A DNA stretch of 64,000 nt from Geothrix sp. 21YS21S-4. Lineage in GTDB: Bacteria > Acidobacteriota > Holophagae > Holophagales > Holophagaceae. The stretch spans positions 2,666,001-2,730,000 of the forward strand of contig NZ_CP132719.1 in NCBI RefSeq assembly GCF_030845995.1, written 5' to 3'. Position numbers and translations under genes: made by a program. Positions 59,348-64,000 of this stretch are shown piece after piece; the first letter of the stretch is position 1, and each line of letters opens with the position of its first letter. The notes under the pieces are model-generated. The model made no database searches, was not told the DNA's origin, and saw only the letters and a program-made list of their open reading frames with translations.

Positions 59348-61636
59348 TCATTCCGCTACGGCAGGATTCCGGCGGTGGGCCCAGAGGCCCCAACCCAGGA
59401 AGGCGATTTCCGCCAGGGCCACGATGATCATCCACTTCACCACGGGGGAATCGCCCATCCCGTAGGAGTGCATCCCCGTGGTCAGGACGAAGTTCACGCC
59501 CAGGTAGGTCATCACGATGGTCTGGAAGGCCAGGATGCTGATGGCCGCCACTCCGAACTTGCCGATCATCCGGTCCAGCTTGGCGTGCAGGATGGCCATG
59601 TAGGCCAGGAAGGCCACCAGGGACCACACTTCCTTGGGATCCCACCCCCAGTAGCGCCCCCACGAGGACGCCGCCCACATGGAGCCGGTGATGATGCCGG
59701 CGATGAGGAAGATGGAGCCCACGAACATGTACCAGTAGAGGAGGTCGTACATCCGGTCCACCAGCTCCACCCGCCGCGGGGCGAAGATGGTCGCGCCCAC
59801 CTGCATGTGCGCCACCACCAGGCCCAGGGCCAGCACCGCGTAGCCCACCATGATGATGGGCACGTGGATGGCCAGCCACGGCGTCCCCGCCAGCACCGGC
59901 GCGATAGGATGGATGAGGCGGTCGATGGGCAGCAGGTCGGTGAGGGCCATGGTCAGCGTGGCCATCACCGCGGCGTTGAGGACCACCATCCGGTTCTTCA
60001 GCAGCGCGTAGGCCACCAGCGCGAAGAGCCCCACGCCCCAGGCCAGGAACAGCATCGACTCGTACATGTTGGCTGCGGGGATGCGACCCCCCACCTGCCA
60101 GCGCAGGGCGATGCCCCAGGTCATCACGGCGAACCCGGCGGCCAGGAGCCCCAGGGCCACCCGGTCGAGCGCGGCGCTCTGCCGCTTCCAGGCCACCACG
60201 GAGGCGGCCAGGGAGGCCAGGAGGACGATCCAGGCCAGCCGGACGGGGTTCAGGCGGTTGTAGAACACTTCCCGGTCCATCGCCGCGGCGGAGGGCCAGC
60301 CTTCGAGGCGCGGCCCCTGGGCGAGCTGGACGAGGCCATCAGCGGGCGGGCCGGGATAGACGGCCCAACGGGCATGGGGATCCGGCGATACGGGCATGGG
60401 GCGCACGCCCTGGTTGAGCCCGATGGACTGCATGGCCCGAAGGCGCGACTCGAGCTTGCGGACGTCCTGCAGCTCTCCCTGAAGCGGCCGCTGCTCCATC
60501 TCGGCCATCTGCGCCGCCCGGAGGAGGGCCCCCAACTTGGGGTTCCGCACCAGCTGGACGAAGGAGGCGTGCGTGGTGCCGGCCGGCAGGTCCAGGGCCT
60601 TCACCAGCGCCTTGGAGCCCACCTGGATCATCGGGGCCTCGGCGCCGGTATTGGGCTCGAACATCCAGCCCATCATGGTCGCCACGGGGTCCTGCCCCTT
60701 CCACGTGGAGGAGCCGGTGACGGTCCACACCATATCCCGGGCCAGCGTGTCGAGGGGCATCACCCGACCGTCGTGCTGGACGGGGAGCCGCCGGAGGGCG
60801 TCGGGCGAGGGCGCCGCTCCGTGAAGCCCGAGCCCCGCGACCGCGAGAAGTGCCAGGAGCGCGCCCCGCCCCGCGTTCGCGGCGGTGATGGACGCTTCCA
60901 GGGCGGCGCGCGCGCGGCTCTGGGAAATGCGGGTGAACAGGACGATCAGCATCCCCAGGATGAGGGTGATGTAGCCCGCGAACACGATGAGCTGGCCCGG
61001 ATCCTTGGACACGGCCAAAACAGTCGCTTCGCGGCCCTCCTCCTGCTGGTAGCTGGACTGGAACAGCGCATAACCGCGGTAGTGGAACTCGTGATTCATC
61101 CAGATCTTCGCGGGGAAGGTCTTCCCCGTTTCGGAATCCGTGATCTGGACCTGGCTGGAGAAGCCCGCGGGCCGCATGGTGCCGGGATAGGTATCCAGGA
61201 CGAAGTCGTCCAGCTTCACCGTAAACGGAAGCTGGTGGCGCGTCACCGTCTCGCTCTCCCGGTGCTCGCCGGCGGTGTGGACGTGGTGCTCGATCACCGA
61301 TCCGCTCTGCCCCTCCCACAGGCTGAGGTTCCCCTCCACCTTGAAGAAGTAGGTGACCGCCGCCCCGACGAAGATGAGGATCAGCGAAGCGTGCGTCACC
61401 ACGAACCCGATCCGCCGCTGGTTCCAGGGGAAGAGGTCGGCCAGCGACATGGCGAGGTTGATGGCGAAGAGGCCCTGGAGACCGAGGAACCACCACGCGT
61501 AGTAGACGAGGCGCCCCGCCTCCTCCACACCCGACCGGGTCTCGACGATGGTCCCCACCGACAGCCCCACCAGCAGCAGGACGAGCAGGATGACCGCCAG
61601 TTTCAGGGATGCGAGGAACTCGAACAGTTTTCTCAT
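59348..61636 (-). CDS. ResB-ResC (CcsB-CcsA) fusion cytochrome c biogenesis protein
   Basis: A 762-residue system II cytochrome c maturation protein that exports haem and attaches it to apocytochromes. The start at 61636 gives MRKLFEFLASLKLAVILLVLL; the longer frame upstream is not protein-like. The N-terminal ResB part (about 1-260) has transmembrane helices around a periplasmic domain; the C-terminal CcsA part (about 500-755) contains the haem-binding WWD motif SSWGRYWGWDPKEVWSLV and conserved His (PWLAIHVPIIMVGYA; TGMHSYGMG). Between them lies a roughly 200-residue periplasmic segment seen in fused Geobacter/Acidobacteria-type proteins. It is downstream of the multihaem cytochrome, on the same strand. 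Confidence 0.92.
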   Translation of the reverse strand: MRKLFEFLASLKLAVILLVLLLVGLSVGTIVETRSGVEEAGRLVYYAWWFLGLQGLFAINLAMSLADLFPWNQRRIGFVVTHASLILIFVGAAVTYFFKVEGNLSLWEGQSGSVIEHHVHTAGEHRESETVTRHQLPFTVKLDDFVLDTYPGTMRPAGFSSQVQITDSETGKTFPAKIWMNHEFHYRGYALFQSSYQQEEGREATVLAVSKDPGQLIVFAGYITLILGMLIVLFTRISQSRARAALEASITAANAGRGALLALLAVAGLGLHGAAPSPDALRRLPVQHDGRVMPLDTLARDMVWTVTGSSTWKGQDPVATMMGWMFEPNTGAEAPMIQVGSKALVKALDLPAGTTHASFVQLVRNPKLGALLRAAQMAEMEQRPLQGELQDVRKLESRLRAMQSIGLNQGVRPMPVSPDPHARWAVYPGPPADGLVQLAQGPRLEGWPSAAAMDREVFYNRLNPVRLAWIVLLASLAASVVAWKRQSAALDRVALGLLAAGFAVMTWGIALRWQVGGRIPAANMYESMLFLAWGVGLFALVAYALLKNRMVVLNAAVMATLTMALTDLLPIDRLIHPIAPVLAGTPWLAIHVPIIMVGYAVLALGLVVAHMQVGATIFAPRRVELVDRMYDLLYWYMFVGSIFLIAGIITGSMWAASSWGRYWGWDPKEVWSLVAFLAYMAILHAKLDRMIGKFGVAAISILAFQTIVMTYLGVNFVLTTGMHSYGMGDSPVVKWMIIVALAEIAFLGWGLWAHRRNPAVAE

Positions 61637-61670
61637 GGATCTGATCCCGAAGTGATGGAAGGGGAGCGGC

Positions 61671-62000
61671 CTAGCGGACCGGACCTGACTGCTTGGCGAT
61701 GACCTTGTCCTTGATCTGGGCATAGACGTCCGCCGAGACGATGCCTCGGGTGAGGAGTTGGGCCTTGGTCCGGTAGGGACGGCCGGCAATGATCTTGGCC
61801 GCGAGATCCTCGGGAATATGGAGCATGAAGCCCAGCTCGTTCTTGGCAGCGCTGTTGATGTCCACCGGCTTCAACTTGCTCTTCACCGGCGCGCTCAAGG
61901 TCGGCTTGGGGGCAGGCTTGCCCTCGGCGGCCACCGCCGCAGCGGCGCCCAGCAGAAGGATCGCCGTGGCCAGGGACGCCCGGATGGTGCGGATGTGCAT
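61671..62000 (-). CDS. Secreted helix-hairpin-helix (ComEA-like) protein
   Basis: A 109-residue protein: signal peptide (MHIRTIRASLATAILLLGAAAAVAAEG), a Pro/Lys-rich linker, then a ComEA-type helix-hairpin-helix unit (PVDINSAAKNELGFMLHI; IPEDLAAKIIAGRPYRTKAQ; GIVSADVYAQIKDKV). GGAGG lies 7 bases before the ATG. In DNA uptake systems such proteins bind DNA, but small exported HhH proteins also occur beside cytochrome genes; the role here is open. It lies between the cytochrome and ResB-ResC genes. Confidence 0.8.
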   Translation of the reverse strand: MHIRTIRASLATAILLLGAAAAVAAEGKPAPKPTLSAPVKSKLKPVDINSAAKNELGFMLHIPEDLAAKIIAGRPYRTKAQLLTRGIVSADVYAQIKDKVIAKQSGPVR

Positions 62001-62059
62001 GGAAGGCCTCCGAAAAGGGCCCCGGTCTGACCGGAATCCTTGAAAAGGTAAACATGGAA

Positions 62060-62091
62060 ACGACCCGGATACGGTCACGTACCCGGGTCGT
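62060..62091. terminator. Hairpin between the multihaem cytochrome and the HhH gene
   Basis: The stem ACGACCCGG (62060-62068) and CCGGGTCGT (62083-62091), 9 bp with a 14-nt loop; on the minus strand it is followed by TTCCATGTTT. Probably terminates or attenuates the cytochrome transcript. Confidence 0.6.
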
Positions 62092-62137
62092 CTTCTATGA
62101 GGGAAGCTGAGAAGTTCCAGCCTCCCTAAGCTGGTTC

Positions 62138-64000
62138 CTACTTGTGGACGACCGTGACGTCGTACTGTGAGCCCGAGCCGTGGCAGACGGCGCAAGCTTC
62201 GCCTGCGACGTTCAGGGCACTGCGGTTCACCTTGATCTGGCCACCGTTGGTGACCATGTGAGCCTGGGCAGCGCTGCTGTCGTGGCAGGTGACGCAGGCG
62301 GCGGTGTAGGGCGTGATCATCTTGTCGGTGGTGTTGATCAGGCCCAGCGCAGCCTTAGCCAGCGCGGTGGTGGTGTTGCCGGAGGTGTTGATCGCTTCCT
62401 CGCGGGTGGCGAGGGCGTTGGTGGGAACACTGGCGTAGCCGGTGCTGGTGTGGCAGCTCTGGCAGTTGTTCAGGATGCCGGGGAAGCCGATGTTGGCGCC
62501 GTTGATGATGTTGACGGCACTCGGCGTCCGATCGCGCACGATCTTGATGGGGGTCGTGCGGTCCTTGCCGGCGTGGATCCCGTGGATCATGTCCTTCAGG
62601 TTGTTGGTGGTCTGGGGGAAGGCCAGCGCGAAGTTGGAACCGGCGACCACGGGGTTGGGGATGGTGATGCCCCAGGAGGAGAGGCTCGCCAGATCCTTCG
62701 CGGTGAAGGTGGTGGCGGCCGTGCGATAGGCCTCCAGGCCGGCGTCGGTCATGCCCTTGCCGCTGGTGGTGAGACCGGGGACGTGGCACTGGACGCAGAT
62801 CTGGATGTCATAGTTCCGGTTGCCGCCGTGACCTTCGAACCACTCATGGCAGTTCGCGCACTTCTTGTTGTCGATGACGACGCGGCGGGTGGTGTCGCTG
62901 CCGACCGTCTTCACCACGGAAATGGCATGGCGAGCAATGGCGGCGGTAGTCGAAGCCGGGGCGGTCGTCTGGGTGAAGTACCCCTGGAGACCCACGGTGC
63001 GCATCTTGGCGCCCACCGGGAAGAGATAGTTGCCACCCACGATGTTCGCGGTGTAGTAGCCGCTGGCGTCAGGGCCCGAGAGCGTGCCGACCGAGGTGGC
63101 CTTCGTGGTGTCCAGCAGGTTGGCGATGGAGACCGTGCGGGGCTGGAAGTTAGCAGCGGAGGGCGCGCCGTTGTCGGTCAGCAAGTTGTTGAAGTCTGCG
63201 GGAGTGGCAACGTTGTCCTGCATCATGGTCCAGGCCAGCTGGAAGCTGGGGCCTCCCGTGAAGCCGGTCAGGGGGTTGGTCAGCCCGGAAGCGGCGGCCA
63301 GGAAGGTCACGGGAGCGGCGGTGGCTCCGTTGACGGACTTCATGATCCGGAACTTCACAGTCACAGGGCCGCCCGAGGTGGTCTGGGTGGCGGTGTTGAG
63401 TTCGTAGGTGAAATTGGCCAGGCCGGTCGCGACCGTCGGATTGTGGGTCGTCACGTTCTGGGTCAGGTGGTAGGTCTTGATCGCCGCGGAATCGTGGCAG
63501 ATGGCGCAGGCCTTGTCGTCCGCCAGGGGCACGTCGGTGCCGGGCATATGGTTCGCGCCGGTGGCGAAGTTCACCGCGTCGTGGCAGGTGCCGCAGGCAA
63601 GACGGCTGGGCTTGAGGTTCCAGTTCTGGGCCTGAGCCACGCCGTCATGGCACTTGGCGCAAAGGCGCTGTCCGCCGTCCAGGATCGAGTAACCGAGGGT
63701 CTCAAACTTGACGTTGGCGTAGTTGTAGCCCGTCTTGGTCAGCTCCGCGCCCATGTGGATGCGGTGGGCGAGAGCGGTCAGATCGCCTGCCGCGCCGCCG
63801 TTGAGCTTGTTGGTGCTGCCGGTGTAGGTGGTGGTGGTGCCGGCAGTCGCTTCGGCGTAGCCGTACTTCCGCTGGTCGGTGTGGCAGACCGCGCAGTAGC
63901 GAACTTCGACCCGACCGCCGCCGTGGAAGGCGAGCTTGTCGTGGCACTCGTTGCAGTTCTGGATGGCGACCACGTCGCGGATGTCCGTGGTAGCGGTCAC
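62138..64000 (-). CDS. Multihaem c-type cytochrome, OmcA/MtrC-like decahaem family (N-terminus beyond window)
   Basis: 620 residues are visible; the frame is still open at 64000, so the N-terminus and signal sequence are missing. I count ten CxxCH haem-binding motifs: CNECH, CAVCH, CAKCH, CGTCH, CAICH, CANCH, CVQCH, CQSCH, CVTCH and CAVCH. The spacing in two clusters of five around a beta-rich segment (FTYELNTATQTTSGGPVTVK) is the OmcA/MtrC decahaem layout. Such proteins carry electrons to extracellular minerals or electrodes. More haems could lie upstream. It is followed by the HhH and cytochrome maturation genes. Confidence 0.93.
   Translation of the reverse strand: MTATTDIRDVVAIQNCNECHDKLAFHGGGRVEVRYCAVCHTDQRKYGYAEATAGTTTTYTGSTNKLNGGAAGDLTALAHRIHMGAELTKTGYNYANVKFETLGYSILDGGQRLCAKCHDGVAQAQNWNLKPSRLACGTCHDAVNFATGANHMPGTDVPLADDKACAICHDSAAIKTYHLTQNVTTHNPTVATGLANFTYELNTATQTTSGGPVTVKFRIMKSVNGATAAPVTFLAAASGLTNPLTGFTGGPSFQLAWTMMQDNVATPADFNNLLTDNGAPSAANFQPRTVSIANLLDTTKATSVGTLSGPDASGYYTANIVGGNYLFPVGAKMRTVGLQGYFTQTTAPASTTAAIARHAISVVKTVGSDTTRRVVIDNKKCANCHEWFEGHGGNRNYDIQICVQCHVPGLTTSGKGMTDAGLEAYRTAATTFTAKDLASLSSWGITIPNPVVAGSNFALAFPQTTNNLKDMIHGIHAGKDRTTPIKIVRDRTPSAVNIINGANIGFPGILNNCQSCHTSTGYASVPTNALATREEAINTSGNTTTALAKAALGLINTTDKMITPYTAACVTCHDSSAAQAHMVTNGGQIKVNRSALNVAGEACAVCHGSGSQYDVTVVHK

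Noticed and set aside
61671-62000. Competence operon (comEA)
   Set aside because: Only a small HhH protein is present; no comEC, pilin or other uptake gene is adjacent.

Overview
The window is 64 kb of high-GC (about 70%) chromosome. The gene content suggests a free-living, redox-versatile, Gram-negative anaerobe or facultative anaerobe: a multihaem c-type cytochrome of the decahaem OmcA/MtrC type, a ResB-ResC cytochrome c maturation protein, pyruvate:ferredoxin oxidoreductase, an Nfn-type transhydrogenase, a TonB-dependent cobalamin receptor and a Myxococcus-like (MYXAN/dev) CRISPR-Cas locus. I think a Holophagae/Geothrix-like Acidobacteriota is the best guess, but this is inference from gene content; no rRNA gene is present.

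Layout. 1-9.8 kb: housekeeping and cell-envelope genes (5'-nucleotidase, MoeB/ThiF-like E1 enzyme, RdgB, EamA exporter, M23 peptidase, serine hydrolase, MTA phosphorylase). 9.9-15.6 kb: a cobalamin riboswitch followed by a tightly overlapped B12 uptake operon (btuB-btuF-btuC-btuD plus a second, signal-less binding protein). 15.6-17.2 kb: a lower-GC, dockerin-like orphan. 17.2-22.6 kb: Kef-type antiporter, ClC channel, a GNAT-nitrilase pair and a GT2 glycosyltransferase. 22.7-26.4 kb: hybrid histidine kinase plus a PilZ/receiver-like partner. 26.5-34.2 kb: recA, a protease-TPR pair, moaA, a secreted isoaspartyl peptidase and pheA. pheA is preceded by a candidate Phe-rich leader peptide and terminator (attenuator).

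34.4-47.1 kb is a complete type I CRISPR-Cas locus: cas6-cas3-cas8-cas7-cas5-cas4/cas1 fusion-cas2 in one overlapping operon, an AT-rich leader and an array of 65 36-bp repeats. The array holds an exact 1,003-bp tandem duplication of 14 repeat-spacer units, so only 50 of its 64 spacers are distinct.

47.2-64 kb is a redox block: a CHASE-PAS hybrid kinase; a 925-residue fusion of hemerythrin with both Nfn/Sud subunits; PFOR; a dihydroorotate-dehydrogenase-like flavoprotein; two convergent Rrf2 regulators (one with a histone-like Ala/Lys/Pro tail); ResB-ResC; a helix-hairpin-helix protein; and the C-terminal part of a multihaem cytochrome that runs off the window. CRP/FNR-like palindromes and a shared TTGACC-N11-TAYSAT element suggest that parts of this block are co-regulated.

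The least ordinary items are the hemerythrin-NfnB-NfnA fusion, the putative phe attenuator, the duplicated CRISPR block, the Rrf2 protein with a basic tail, and a family of intergenic palindromic repeats, one of which overlaps the start of btuF. I did not see a wholly unknown multi-gene system.
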